This document shows positions 52,300 through 61,854 of a stretch of 64,000 bases of DNA, in pieces. The DNA lies in assembly GCF_019916085.1 (NCBI RefSeq), contig NZ_CP049834.1:589501-653500 (forward strand). The letters run 5' to 3'. The position numbers and the translations under genes were made by a program. Source of the DNA: Aquirufa lenticrescens (GTDB taxonomy: Bacteria > Bacteroidota > Bacteroidia > Cytophagales > Spirosomataceae). Below the pieces are notes generated by a model. The model had not been told where the DNA came from. It saw nothing but the letters and a program-made list of their open reading frames with translations, and made no database searches. Every line of letters begins with the position of its first letter. The stretch's first letter is position 1.

Positions 52300-52347
52300 A
52301 ACGAATGCTAAAAATGCGCTGCGCGATATTTTTACGCATTTCGTTTT
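52298..52347. repeat. Hairpin element 1 with loop GCGCTGCGCGAT
   Basis: Outer arms AAAACGAATGC / GCATTTCGTTTT (52298-52308, 52336-52347; one bulge), inner arms TAAAAAT / ATTTTTA (52309-52315, 52328-52334; C335 bulged), 12-nt loop 52316-52327. Begins in the stop codon of the plus-strand barrel gene. Confidence 0.85.
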
Positions 52348-52371
52348 AAGCTTCTCTCTTTGAGTTAGAGA

Positions 52372-52436
52372 GTTTGTTTAAATGTAAATCACAAAATTAT
52401 CGCGCAGCGCAATTTTAGATTTACATTTAAATAAAC
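52372..52436. repeat. Hairpin element 2 with loop ATCGCGCAGCGC
   Basis: Stem GTTTG-TTTAAATGTAAATC (52372-52390) pairs with GATTTACATTTAAA-TAAAC (52418-52436), 19 bp with one G-T; inner arms AAAATT / AATTTT (52393-52398, 52411-52416); 12-nt loop 52399-52410, the exact reverse complement of the loop of element 1. A small hairpin CTCTCT / AGAGAG (52354-52359, 52367-52372) lies between the two. Confidence 0.88.
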
Positions 52437-52471
52437 GAGGCAATTTTAGTAGCCATATCCTCAGCGCATTA

Positions 52472-54901
52472 TTATTTCGATTTCACTCTCGATTTCTCCG
52501 CCTCTAACCCCGTCGCTCTTTCCCTCGCTCCCTTAATCGCCATATTTCCGAATCGATACGTAAAGTTCAAACGAACTACGCGGGAATCTTGACGAGGGCG
52601 AACCACGATATCTAAATCGCCGTATTTGATAAATACATCTGGGTTAGACGTGTAAAGTACATCTTGCGCATTGAGGCGGATAACACCGCGTTTGTTCATC
52701 ACCGTTTTTTGGACACCTAAATTAAGCGCACCACCTGCCCCAAAAATAAAGGCGCTCTCTAAACCTCCAGTAAAGTAATTGCCGCCGATTTCTAAGCGGA
52801 ATGCCTTGGGTAAAGTGAAGATGTGGTTTGAGCTGATGTAAAATTGATTATTGACAGGACTAAGACTGGCATTCTCTACTTTTCCGACTAATTCCGCGCG
52901 GTTAAAGTAGATATCGTTATTCGTAGACCACCATTTCGCAATGGGGATAGGCAAGGAGAATCCAAGGCTATAATTAGTCCTCTCGGCCATATTAGCCGAT
53001 GTTTGGTAAGATTTTCTGGCTTGCGTGTCTTGCTTTAATATTTCCGTGATCACATTTGTGGTGTGGCTATAGCCCAAAATCGTACTGAAAGCGCCCATAT
53101 ACGTGTGGCTTAATTCTAATGAGTTAGTCAGCTGAGGGGTCAGCATTGGATTTCCCACTTTGAACGTGTAGTTGTCCAAAAAGAACACAAATGGATTCAA
53201 ATCTCCATAACTAGGTCGGTCGATGCGACGGGAATAATTCAAACCAAGGCTGTGGTTTTTGGAAAGGTCATACTGCAAAAAAGCGCTCGGAAATAACTGC
53301 GCGTAGTCGCGGTGGAAAGTGGAGTCCTTCGAGTTCGCTGTGTAAGCCTGAGATAATCCATCCGCTAATGTCCATTCGCCACGTAAACCGATTTGGTAGC
53401 TAAATTTCCCGATGGCACGTTCCGTGTTTAAATAGGCGGCGTGTATTTGTTCTTCATAGACGAAGTGATTACTTTGGCCCGTTAAAAAAGTATAGGATGA
53501 AGCCCCATCGTTCTTGCCCTGGAAGCGTAAATCGTTATCTGTTTTCACATAAGAGGATTTCAAACCTGTGCCCCATTTCGATTTCAAGAAGGAGGGTAGA
53601 ACGTAATCTAATTTGAAGGAATATTGGTCTACCAGGGAGTTTGCATTATTTAACAAAAGGGAGTCTGCACGCAAAGTGCTAAAGTCCCCTCGCTGGAACT
53701 GTGAACGCAAATTAGAGCCACTATTATCCACAAATCGCGCATAGTCTAGGTCAATCGTTAATTCACGACCCGTGCTATCATAGCTATGCTTGAAGTTGAA
53801 ATTAGCTGCGTAATTATGGCTCGGATTTCCCACATTATTGTAGGTATTTAACCGAGTCAAAGCCGTACCCCCACTCGTATATTGAATCGTCTGATTTAAG
53901 CCATTGTTCAACGTATATTGGTTGATATTTCCAGAGACCAAAATACCCACAGTCGTTTTCTTCGAGTAATACCAGTCCACGCCACCTTTCAATTGCGTCG
54001 TTTGGTTCTCATTTTTAAAACCATATCCATTCTCCCAAACTTCGTTTTGGGTTCTAAAGTAACGTGTTAAATAATTACGTTCTAATGTTGATCGGTTCAC
54101 CACTGATCCATTTCCAAACCAGTTCCAACCATTCTTCCGGTAATTCAAATTCACCCCGGTACTTTGACGAGAATAAACTCCTTGTGCTACAGTTGCGTTA
54201 GCAGACCCATTCAGTCCGATATTGGAATTCTTTTTAAGTTTGATATTGATGATACCACCCGTTCCTGCCGCATCATATCGAGAGGATGGATTAGCCATAA
54301 TCTCTAGTTGAGAGACTTGGTCAGCCGGTAAATTCTTTAAATAATTCGCTAAGTCTGCCCCACTTAAGTAGGAGATTTTCCCATCAATCATGATGGCTGC
54401 ACCCGATTTTCCTCTAAGGGAAATGTTGCCATCTTTGTCCACGATCACACCTGGAGAACGCTCCAATAATTCCATTGTCGTATTTCCAGCCGCCATGGCA
54501 GAATTCTCCACATTAACGATCGTTTTATCTAGCTTTTTTTCGATAAACGGTTTCGTTGCCGTCACTTTCACTTCCGCTAATTCGGTGCTTAATGGCAGTA
54601 ATGTGATGACCCCTATTTCGATTTGAGTATCCGTTGATATCTCATCTAAGGCGATTTTCGTTGGTTTGAAACCAGTCGATTGAAGGGTTAAAGTAAATTT
54701 ACCCAGGGGTAATTTAGTAACCCGTAATTCTCCATTTTCGTCTGTATTCATCCCTTTTACGAGGCTGGAATCAGTCGTTTTTTTCAAAAGAACCGTTGCA
54801 AATGGTAGTGCTTCTTTATTGGAATCTTGGAGGCGGAGGTGTAAGGAATTTTGGCCAAAAGCCGTAATCGAACAAACAAGTAGTAATGCTAATAATTTCA
54901 T
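52472..54901 (-). CDS. TonB-dependent receptor-like outer-membrane protein with carboxypeptidase-regulatory domain
   Basis: 809 residues: signal peptide to 16, CarboxypepD_reg-like beta domain (about 20-110, 'LPFATVLLKKTTDSSLVKGMNTDENGELRVTKLPLGKFTLTLQSTGF'), plug (about 115-225, 'LERSPGVIVDKDGNISLRGKSGAAIMIDGKI'), and OMP_b-brl_3 barrel to 790 with a charged tail. Related in barrel type to the convergent gene 50197-52299, but with the extra N-terminal domain. Imports or binds an unknown ligand across the outer membrane. Confidence 0.92.
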   Translation of the reverse strand: MKLLALLLVCSITAFGQNSLHLRLQDSNKEALPFATVLLKKTTDSSLVKGMNTDENGELRVTKLPLGKFTLTLQSTGFKPTKIALDEISTDTQIEIGVITLLPLSTELAEVKVTATKPFIEKKLDKTIVNVENSAMAAGNTTMELLERSPGVIVDKDGNISLRGKSGAAIMIDGKISYLSGADLANYLKNLPADQVSQLEIMANPSSRYDAAGTGGIINIKLKKNSNIGLNGSANATVAQGVYSRQSTGVNLNYRKNGWNWFGNGSVVNRSTLERNYLTRYFRTQNEVWENGYGFKNENQTTQLKGGVDWYYSKKTTVGILVSGNINQYTLNNGLNQTIQYTSGGTALTRLNTYNNVGNPSHNYAANFNFKHSYDSTGRELTIDLDYARFVDNSGSNLRSQFQRGDFSTLRADSLLLNNANSLVDQYSFKLDYVLPSFLKSKWGTGLKSSYVKTDNDLRFQGKNDGASSYTFLTGQSNHFVYEEQIHAAYLNTERAIGKFSYQIGLRGEWTLADGLSQAYTANSKDSTFHRDYAQLFPSAFLQYDLSKNHSLGLNYSRRIDRPSYGDLNPFVFFLDNYTFKVGNPMLTPQLTNSLELSHTYMGAFSTILGYSHTTNVITEILKQDTQARKSYQTSANMAERTNYSLGFSLPIPIAKWWSTNNDIYFNRAELVGKVENASLSPVNNQFYISSNHIFTLPKAFRLEIGGNYFTGGLESAFIFGAGGALNLGVQKTVMNKRGVIRLNAQDVLYTSNPDVFIKYGDLDIVVRPRQDSRVVRLNFTYRFGNMAIKGARERATGLEAEKSRVKSK

Positions 54902-54980
54902 GGGGACAAAGTTCCCACAAAAACGTTAATCAAAGAAAGGGTTTTTGATGAGCGGTAATTTTAACGAAGATAAGAGAGGA

Positions 54981-55047
54981 TAGAGTAAAGAGTATAGATA
55001 AAACCTCCGGACTCATTTCCTTCGGACTATCTTTACTCTCTACTCTA
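54981..55047. repeat. 20-bp inverted repeat (intergenic copy B)
   Basis: TAGAGTAAAGAGTATAGATA (54981-55000) and its inverted copy at 55028-55047 match at 18 of 20 positions, with a 27-nt loop that includes CCTCCGGAC and CCTTCGGAC. Shares AGAGTATAGATA with the repeat at 3994-4067. Lies between two minus-strand genes, just after the sugar-dehydrogenase stop side. Confidence 0.7.
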
Positions 55048-55058
55048 CCATCTTTACT

Positions 55059-56453
55059 CTATTGCGGACGCAAACGGAATATCATCCCCGGACTCTCAAC
55101 CCCCACATACAAATACCCATCGCGGCCTTGCTTCACATTGCGCATACGCCCAACGTTTAACAATACCTTTTCTTGCTTCACTACTTTGTTGTTCTTAACC
55201 TCCACCCGGTTCAAATAATTGAAACGTAGTGAGCCGATCATCAAATTGCCTTTCCAAGCCGGGTATTTATCACCCGTTACAAAAGTCAATCCAGATGGAG
55301 CAATCGATGGGATGAAATAGGAGATAGGTTGCTCCATTCCGTCTTTTTTGGAGATAGCCGAAATCGGTTTTCCATCATAATTAATACCATACGTAATGAC
55401 CGGCCAGCCGTAGTTTTTACCTGCTTTGATGATGTTAATCTCATCACCACCACGAGGACCATGCTCCGTCTCCCAAATATCGTCCGTCCAAGGATTCGTC
55501 GTCAACCCTTGTGGGTTACGTTGTCCGTAAGAATAGATGCTCGGGTGTGCTGAATTCTTGAATGGATTATCTGATGGAACTGTTCCATCGTCATTTAAGC
55601 GGTGAATCTTACCGTTATCGTTATCTAAACTCTGAGGGAACACTTTTTCCATTCCACGTTCTCCTACAGAGAAGAATAGATGACCTTTTTTGTCAAATGT
55701 AATGCGAGATCCGTAGTGGAAAGAAGTTTTCGTATAAGGTTTCGCTTCGAATATCTCCTGTGCTTCTACCCAATTATTGTCTTTGATTTTTCCACGAACG
55801 ATAGCTGTTGTGTTTACTTTGGCCCCATCCTCCATTTTAAACTTAGAGTAGGATAAGTAGATCCAGCCATTTTGCTCGTATTGAGGGTGAAGCGTTACAT
55901 CTAATAAACCGCCTTGTCCTTGCGCATACACTTCTGGAGTTCCTTTGATCGCCGTTTTGTTGCGTTTTTGATCCACTAAATACAACACTCCTGCGCGATC
56001 TGTAATTAAATAGTCGTTCGATGGTAGTTGCGTGAAACCCCAAGGGCTATCGAAACCAGTGGCGATCGTGTCTAACACGATGGTCATTCCGTCTGACTTG
56101 AAAATGTTTGACGTTGGTTTATTGGCAAATTTATATTGCTCAACACCAGCTAAATTTTCCACGATTAAATCTGCCAGTTTTTCAATTTCTTTAGGTGTCA
56201 AAACCTCTTTCCATGTAGGCATTCCGGCGTCCGGGTAGCCATGTGTGATACTGTTTAAGATGTCTAATTTTTTGTCTCCGTGCTTCCACTTGCGGTCCAC
56301 AAAAGCTTCCACTTTTTCGCCGTGGCAGGATGCGCAATATTTGGTATAATTAACCTCTGCAGGTTCTTCAGTGACTGCCGGCGCCTTTGTGAGGGACATC
56401 GTGCTCAAAGCGGCCATCGCAATCAGGCCAATAAAGGATATTTTTTTAAACAT
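55059..56453 (-). CDS. PQQ-type sugar (glucose/sorbosone) dehydrogenase with N-terminal cytochrome c domain
   Basis: 464 residues from ATG 56453 (MFKKISFIG, start of the signal sequence; an earlier ATG adds seven residues). Heme site Cys40-x-x-Cys43-His44 ('CASCHG') in a 65-residue cytochrome c domain, then a six-bladed propeller of the GSDH family ('GFDSPWGFTQLPSNDYLITDRAG', 'GERGMEKVFPQSLDNDNGKIHRLNDDGT', 'YGQRNPQG', 'HGPRGGDEINI'). Oxidises aldoses in the periplasm and would pass electrons to its own heme. Confidence 0.92.
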   Translation of the reverse strand: MFKKISFIGLIAMAALSTMSLTKAPAVTEEPAEVNYTKYCASCHGEKVEAFVDRKWKHGDKKLDILNSITHGYPDAGMPTWKEVLTPKEIEKLADLIVENLAGVEQYKFANKPTSNIFKSDGMTIVLDTIATGFDSPWGFTQLPSNDYLITDRAGVLYLVDQKRNKTAIKGTPEVYAQGQGGLLDVTLHPQYEQNGWIYLSYSKFKMEDGAKVNTTAIVRGKIKDNNWVEAQEIFEAKPYTKTSFHYGSRITFDKKGHLFFSVGERGMEKVFPQSLDNDNGKIHRLNDDGTVPSDNPFKNSAHPSIYSYGQRNPQGLTTNPWTDDIWETEHGPRGGDEINIIKAGKNYGWPVITYGINYDGKPISAISKKDGMEQPISYFIPSIAPSGLTFVTGDKYPAWKGNLMIGSLRFNYLNRVEVKNNKVVKQEKVLLNVGRMRNVKQGRDGYLYVGVESPGMIFRLRPQ

Positions 56454-56529
56454 AGCTTGGTATTTTTCTGCCACGAAGCTAAATATTAATTTCTATATTT
56501 CTATCTTTAAAGCTTACCTGATTCAACAT

Positions 56530-59178
56530 ATGAAAAAAATCTTACTTGCTCTATTATTCGCCTCGCTGTCAGTGAGTGCGCAAGTTCCTAGTCCTAAATC
56601 GCATTTTGGCTTTAACATTGGCGATAATTACCATTTAGCTACGTTTACGCAGACCGAAGGCTACCTGAAAAAGTTGGCTGCGGCGTCTAATCGCGTGAAA
56701 TTGCAGTCGATTGGAAAGACGGAAGAGGGCCGAAATCAATATATGGTCATCGTTTCTGACCCCTCGAACATTCGCAATCTAGCAAAGTATAAGGCCATTT
56801 CGCAGCGTTTGGCACGGGCGGAAGGTTTGTCTGAGCAGGAGGCGAAGGCTTTGGCCAAAGAAGGAAAGGCCATCGTTTGGATCGACGGCGGTTTGCACGC
56901 CACAGAAACGGTGGGGATTCACCAGTGGATCGAGTCGATCTACCAGTTTACAACTCGTAACGATGAGGAAACGAAGCGTATCCTACAAAACACCATCATC
57001 CTATTTGTTCACGCGAATCCTGATGGTCAAGAACTCGTTTCCAATTGGTACATGCGCAAGGCGGATACGCTGAAACGCTCGACAGATAATTTGCCTCGTC
57101 TGTATGAAAAATACATCGGACACGATAATAACCGTGATTTCTATATGATGAATATGAGCGAGTCCACAAACATGGCCCGCCAACAATACATCGAATGGAT
57201 GCCGCAAATCCTATATAACCATCACCAAACGGGTCCAGACGGTACAGTCGTAGCAGGTCCTCCTTACCGTGATCCATTCAATTACGTGTACGATCCGCTT
57301 CTAATTACAGGAATCGACGCCTTAGGCGCGGCTATGAGTTCACGCTTAAACGCGGAAGGGAAACCGGGTTATACCATGAAATCGGGTTCGGTTTATTCGA
57401 CTTGGTGGAATGGTGGATTACGTACTACGGCCTACTACCACAATATCATCGGTTTATTAACGGAGATCATCGGAGACCCAACTCCTGAAAACATTCCATT
57501 AGTACCTAATCGTTTGATTCCAAATTCGGCGACGCCATTCCCCATCACGCCGCGCAAATGGTTCTTCAAGAATTCGATTGATTACTCACTTTCGTTGAAC
57601 TATGCCGTATTGAATTACGCGACCAGGTACCGCGAAGAGGTCTTGATGAACATCTACAAGATGGGTAAGAAATCGATCGATTTAGGATCTCAAGATTACT
57701 GGACAATGTCACCTAACAAGGTGGAAAAATTAACAGAGATTTCGGGTGGAAATTACAAGAAGAAAGCTGACAGTTTATTTACGGTGGTTTACAAGAACCC
57801 ACAAACGCGTGATGCGCGTGCATACATTGTGACGGCAGATCAATCGACTTCTGGAATCGCCTTTATCAATATCTTGATCAAAAGCGGAATCCGGGTAGAG
57901 AGGGCTACAAAAGCTTTTGAGGTTAAAGGAAAAGCCTATCCAGCGGGTTCTTACGTGGTGAAGACAAATCAAGCTTTCCGCCCGCACGTGATCGATATGT
58001 TTGAACCGCAAGATCACCCGAATGACTTCCAATACCCAGGAGGACCTCCGGTTCGTCCGTATGACGCCGCTGGCTGGACGCCTGCTTATACGATGGGGAT
58101 TCAGTTTGACCGCATTTTGGAAGACGTAAACGGTCCATTCGAAACGGTTCCTTACGGCGAACTTCAAAAGGCTAAACCAGTGTTTGCTACGGGCGCTTAT
58201 TATTCATTCTCCACTTCGGATAACGCCTCATTCACTTTGTTGAATGATTTATTAAAAGCGGGTGTCGAAGTGTCGAAAAACGCTTCAGCGTTTTATGTGA
58301 AACATAGTGCGGCGGCAGCGGACATTCTAGCGAAGGCGACCGTGAAAACACAAGCACTAAGTACTTTGCCAGCTGATGTTTCTCGTAAAGTAGGCACGAA
58401 GCGTGTGGGTCTTTGGGATACCTATGGTGGTTCGATGCCATCAGGTTGGTTGCGTTGGATTTTAGAGCAACACCATTTTGACTTCAAATTAGTGTTCGCT
58501 AAGGAGATCGATAAAGGTGGATTACGTTCGAAATTTGATGTGTTGATTTTTGTCAAAGGAGCTATTCCAGGCTTGAGAGCTGAGCCGGCAAACGAGTGGG
58601 ATGAGAAAGAACCTGTAGAGGCTGATATTCCAGCGGAATACCAAGAGACAATGGGTAAAATTACGGCAGCAAAATCCATACCTTCACTTCGCGCTTTCTT
58701 AGAAGAGGGCGGGGATATCATCACGATTGGTTCGAGTGCGAACTTGGCCTATCATTTGAATCTTCCTGTAAAGAACGCCTTAGTGGAGATGGTGGCTGGA
58801 AAAGAGCGCAATTTGCCGGGAGAGAAATTCTATATTCCGGGTAGTGTGATACAAGTGACGGTAGATCAAAATTCACCAGCAAACTGGGGAATGGCGCCTA
58901 AAGCGGATGTCATCTTTGCAGCAAGCCCAGTGTTTAAGTTAGCACCGGAGTCTATCTCTCGTGGTGTATTAACTCCATTAGCTTGGTTCGCTACAGAGAA
59001 GACGTTGCGCAGTGGCTGGGCTTTTGGTCAAGCTTATTTGCAAGATGGGGTCGCTGCTTTCCAAGCGAAAGTGGGAAAAGGAAATTTATATGTGTATGGT
59101 CCAGAAGTAACGTTTAGAGGCCAAACACATAGTACATTTAAAATGGTATTCAATCAATTGTATGAAAACAATCGCTAA
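56530..59178 (+). CDS. Secreted M14-family zinc carboxypeptidase
   Basis: 882 residues from ATG 56530 (signal MKKILLALLFASLSVSAQ; longer starts overlap the divergent gene). Zinc ligands His123 and Glu126 in 'GGLHATETVG' and a later histidine ('YNHHQTGPDG' region, about 230); 'HANPDGQELV' is a family line. The C-terminal 500 residues form a large extra domain typical of Bacteroidota M14 proteins. Cleaves C-terminal residues or amidated groups from peptides. Overlaps the next gene by 17 nt. Confidence 0.9.
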   Translation: MKKILLALLFASLSVSAQVPSPKSHFGFNIGDNYHLATFTQTEGYLKKLAAASNRVKLQSIGKTEEGRNQYMVIVSDPSNIRNLAKYKAISQRLARAEGLSEQEAKALAKEGKAIVWIDGGLHATETVGIHQWIESIYQFTTRNDEETKRILQNTIILFVHANPDGQELVSNWYMRKADTLKRSTDNLPRLYEKYIGHDNNRDFYMMNMSESTNMARQQYIEWMPQILYNHHQTGPDGTVVAGPPYRDPFNYVYDPLLITGIDALGAAMSSRLNAEGKPGYTMKSGSVYSTWWNGGLRTTAYYHNIIGLLTEIIGDPTPENIPLVPNRLIPNSATPFPITPRKWFFKNSIDYSLSLNYAVLNYATRYREEVLMNIYKMGKKSIDLGSQDYWTMSPNKVEKLTEISGGNYKKKADSLFTVVYKNPQTRDARAYIVTADQSTSGIAFINILIKSGIRVERATKAFEVKGKAYPAGSYVVKTNQAFRPHVIDMFEPQDHPNDFQYPGGPPVRPYDAAGWTPAYTMGIQFDRILEDVNGPFETVPYGELQKAKPVFATGAYYSFSTSDNASFTLLNDLLKAGVEVSKNASAFYVKHSAAAADILAKATVKTQALSTLPADVSRKVGTKRVGLWDTYGGSMPSGWLRWILEQHHFDFKLVFAKEIDKGGLRSKFDVLIFVKGAIPGLRAEPANEWDEKEPVEADIPAEYQETMGKITAAKSIPSLRAFLEEGGDIITIGSSANLAYHLNLPVKNALVEMVAGKERNLPGEKFYIPGSVIQVTVDQNSPANWGMAPKADVIFAASPVFKLAPESISRGVLTPLAWFATEKTLRSGWAFGQAYLQDGVAAFQAKVGKGNLYVYGPEVTFRGQTHSTFKMVFNQLYENNR

Positions 59179-60115
59179 GATTTTAGGGGGCTTTGTAGGC
59201 CTAATCGTTATTTTACTGTTGATTATCTGTGAGCGAGACAGACCCGTAGAAGAGTTGATTCCTTTGTACGCGAACAAGGATTCTAAATTCATGCCTATTA
59301 TGGGGATGAAAGTGCATTACCGGGACGAGGGTGTCGCTACCGATACCTTGCCACTGATTTTATTGCACGGGATGTCTTCGTCTTTGAATACTTGGGATAG
59401 TGTGGTGATTGATTTGAAGCAGCATAGGCGGGTGATTAGCCTTGACTTACCGGGATTTGGACTTACGGGACCATCCCCTGAAATGGCCTATAATTTCCCT
59501 TACTATGCTAAGTTCATTGATTCTTTTACGACTAGATTGAAAATTAAACGATTCATCTTAGCGGGGAATTCGATGGGTGGAGCGATATCTTGGAATTATG
59601 CGCTTCATAATCCATCGCGCTTAGCTAAGATGATCTTAATCGATGCAGCTGGGTACCCTAAGAAAGGGGAGAGTGGTTCCTTAGGATTTAAGCTGGCATC
59701 CACTCCAGTAATTAATAATTTATTGTTGTATGCCACTCCCAAAGCCCTAGTGCGTAAGAGTTTAGAAACGGTCTATTATGATCCAGCTCGTGTGACAGAT
59801 GAGCAAGTAGAGCGTTTCCACGATGTAGCGATTAGAGAAGGAAACCGGGGAGCGGCCTTATTGATTTTTAAAGGTTCTTTCCAAGGGGATTCAAAACGCT
59901 TTTTGAATTCAAATGTGAGTAGAATTAAAGAAATCAAGACGCCTACCTTGATTTTGTGGGGTGATAAGGACAACCTAATTGGGGTGAATAACGTCGATAA
60001 CTTCTTGAAAGATATCAAAGGAAGTAAAGCGGAGGTCTATAATAACGTAGGACATGTGCCTATGGAAGAGGTGCCTGGAAAGGTGGCGGCTTCGATATTA
60101 GCTTTTGTGCAGTAA
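59162..60115 (+). CDS. Membrane-anchored alpha/beta-hydrolase
   Basis: 317 residues, N-terminal membrane anchor (5-23). Oxyanion 'LLHGMSSS' (68-75), nucleophile Ser137 in 'GNSMGG', acid in 'WGDKDNL', histidine in 'NVGHVPMEE'. Translationally coupled to the M14 peptidase gene (17-nt overlap) and to the GH5 gene (0-nt gap). Esterase or lactonase of unknown substrate. Confidence 0.9.
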   Translation: MKTIAKILGGFVGLIVILLLIICERDRPVEELIPLYANKDSKFMPIMGMKVHYRDEGVATDTLPLILLHGMSSSLNTWDSVVIDLKQHRRVISLDLPGFGLTGPSPEMAYNFPYYAKFIDSFTTRLKIKRFILAGNSMGGAISWNYALHNPSRLAKMILIDAAGYPKKGESGSLGFKLASTPVINNLLLYATPKALVRKSLETVYYDPARVTDEQVERFHDVAIREGNRGAALLIFKGSFQGDSKRFLNSNVSRIKEIKTPTLILWGDKDNLIGVNNVDNFLKDIKGSKAEVYNNVGHVPMEEVPGKVAASILAFVQ

Positions 60116-61795
60116 ATGAAGAAAATTGTCTGGCTATTACTTTGGTGTTATTCCTTATCTGCCCAAGACTTAGGCAAAGGGATAAACCTAGGTAATATGT
60201 TTGAGGCTCCCTCAGAAAATGCCTGGGGTAATCCATTCAAAGAAGAGTACATTGCGAAGATTGCCGAACAAGGTTTCAATCATATTCGAGTGCCTATTCG
60301 CTGGGATGTGGCTGAAAGGACGCAGCTTACTGCACCCTATACAGTCAACCCTGCTTTTCTAGCTAGGATTAAATCGGTTGTGGATCTGGCAATTGCTAAG
60401 AACCTCTACGTGATCATCAATATGCATCACCATGAGGAGATTTTTACTAATCCAGCTGGGGTAAAGCCGAGGTTCATTAGCCAGTGGACTCAGATAGCGA
60501 ATTATTTCAAAGGCTATGATCAACACCTGCTTTTTGAAGTACTAAATGAACCGCATGATGCCCTGACGCCTGATTTGTGGAATGTGTATTTTGCGGAGGC
60601 TTTGGCAGAAATCAGGAAAACAAATCCTACCAGAAAAGTACTGTTGGGAACGGCTTTGTACGGAGGTTTAGAGGGGGTGAAAAATCTAAATCCGCCATCA
60701 GATCCGAACTTAATTCTGAGCATACATTATTATAATCCATTTAATTTTACGCATCAGGGAGCTGATTGGGCAGGAAATAAGGATAAATACCTAGGCACGA
60801 AATGGGAAGATTTGCAAATGGAGCGGGATCAAGTGGTGGCTGATTTTAGCTATGCCATTCAATGGGCTCGTTCGAAGAATATTCCACTCCATGTGGGCGA
60901 ATTTGGGGCCTATGAAAAAGCCGATATGGCATCTCGTGCCAGGTGGACTACTTTTTTAGCTAGGTGGTTTGAGTCGCAGGGCTTGAGTTGGGCGTATTGG
61001 GAGTTCTCTGCTGGTTTTGGCATATATGATCCTGTCTCTGGCACATACAAAACAGAATTAGTCAATGCCTTATTGAAAAATCCATTGCCTGCTGCTAAAG
61101 TGCTCCCCACTAAACAATTGTTTGATTTAAATGGTACTGCAGGTTGGAATTTGAATCTGAATTCAGGCGCATCAGCTACGATGAATGCGGAGGGATTAGG
61201 GCTTAAAGTGGCAATTTCATCGGTGACGGGTACGGGTTGGCATGTTCAACTGGCTAGATCTGGATTCCCTCTTTCGTATAAAAGAAGGTATTTAGTGAAG
61301 TTTAAGGCCAAAGCAGACAAAGCCATTTCCTTTACCGGCTATATGGGTCGAGCTTCAAATCCCTATAATGCCTACAGCAATTACAACTCATTTACCGTAG
61401 GTACGTCAGAATCTGAATACACGTTTTTGTTCACGATGAATGACCCTTTTGACGCTAATGCGCGCATATCATTTGATCTTGGGAATTCTACAGGAGTTTT
61501 GCAAATAACCGCTTTGCGTGTGGAGGAAATAGTGGACGAAATCCCATTAGAGGCACGTTTTGAGCAGAATGTTCCACTAGTCTACCCTAATCCGTTTGAT
61601 CAATATGTGCGGGTTAGTGGAGTGGGGCCTCAGGAAGTTCGATTTGTGGATTTGACAGGACGAATTCATCAAAGTTCAATGATGGAAACTGGAGGAATTC
61701 TTGAAACTAAAGGGTTGATGCCTGGACCTTATATTTTGCAAGTTATTACCGGTAAATCAAATGAATTTCAAACAGTGAGCGTATACAAGCAATAG
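60116..61795 (+). CDS. T9SS-secreted GH5-family glycosidase with carbohydrate-binding-like domain
   Basis: 559 residues: signal peptide to 16; GH5 barrel (18-355) with acid/base Glu145 in 'LNEPHD' and nucleophile Glu262 in 'HVGEFGAYE'; CBM4/9-like jelly-roll (about 362-500, 'WHVQLARSGFPLSYKRRYLVKFKAKAD'); type A T9SS sorting domain ('PLVYPNPFDQYVRV...GPYILQV'). Probably an endo-beta-glucanase or mannanase exported to the surface or medium. Part of the secreted catabolic run. Confidence 0.93.
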   Translation: MKKIVWLLLWCYSLSAQDLGKGINLGNMFEAPSENAWGNPFKEEYIAKIAEQGFNHIRVPIRWDVAERTQLTAPYTVNPAFLARIKSVVDLAIAKNLYVIINMHHHEEIFTNPAGVKPRFISQWTQIANYFKGYDQHLLFEVLNEPHDALTPDLWNVYFAEALAEIRKTNPTRKVLLGTALYGGLEGVKNLNPPSDPNLILSIHYYNPFNFTHQGADWAGNKDKYLGTKWEDLQMERDQVVADFSYAIQWARSKNIPLHVGEFGAYEKADMASRARWTTFLARWFESQGLSWAYWEFSAGFGIYDPVSGTYKTELVNALLKNPLPAAKVLPTKQLFDLNGTAGWNLNLNSGASATMNAEGLGLKVAISSVTGTGWHVQLARSGFPLSYKRRYLVKFKAKADKAISFTGYMGRASNPYNAYSNYNSFTVGTSESEYTFLFTMNDPFDANARISFDLGNSTGVLQITALRVEEIVDEIPLEARFEQNVPLVYPNPFDQYVRVSGVGPQEVRFVDLTGRIHQSSMMETGGILETKGLMPGPYILQVITGKSNEFQTVSVYKQ

Positions 61796-61817
61796 GACTT
61801 CCCAAAAGAATGTTTTA

Positions 61818-61842
61818 TTATTGTATCAATTATTGACAATAA
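61818..61842. repeat. 7-bp inverted repeat before the first carboxylesterase gene
   Basis: TTATTGT / ACAATAA (61818-61824, 61836-61842), 11-nt loop, no T-run; could be an operator or a weak terminator of the GH5 gene. Confidence 0.35.
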
Positions 61843-61854
61843 ACCTATTTAACA

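Noticed and set aside
54901-54917. GGGGACAAAGTTCCC near the receptor start as a fourth operator
   Set aside because: Arms too short and spacing unlike the other three sites.
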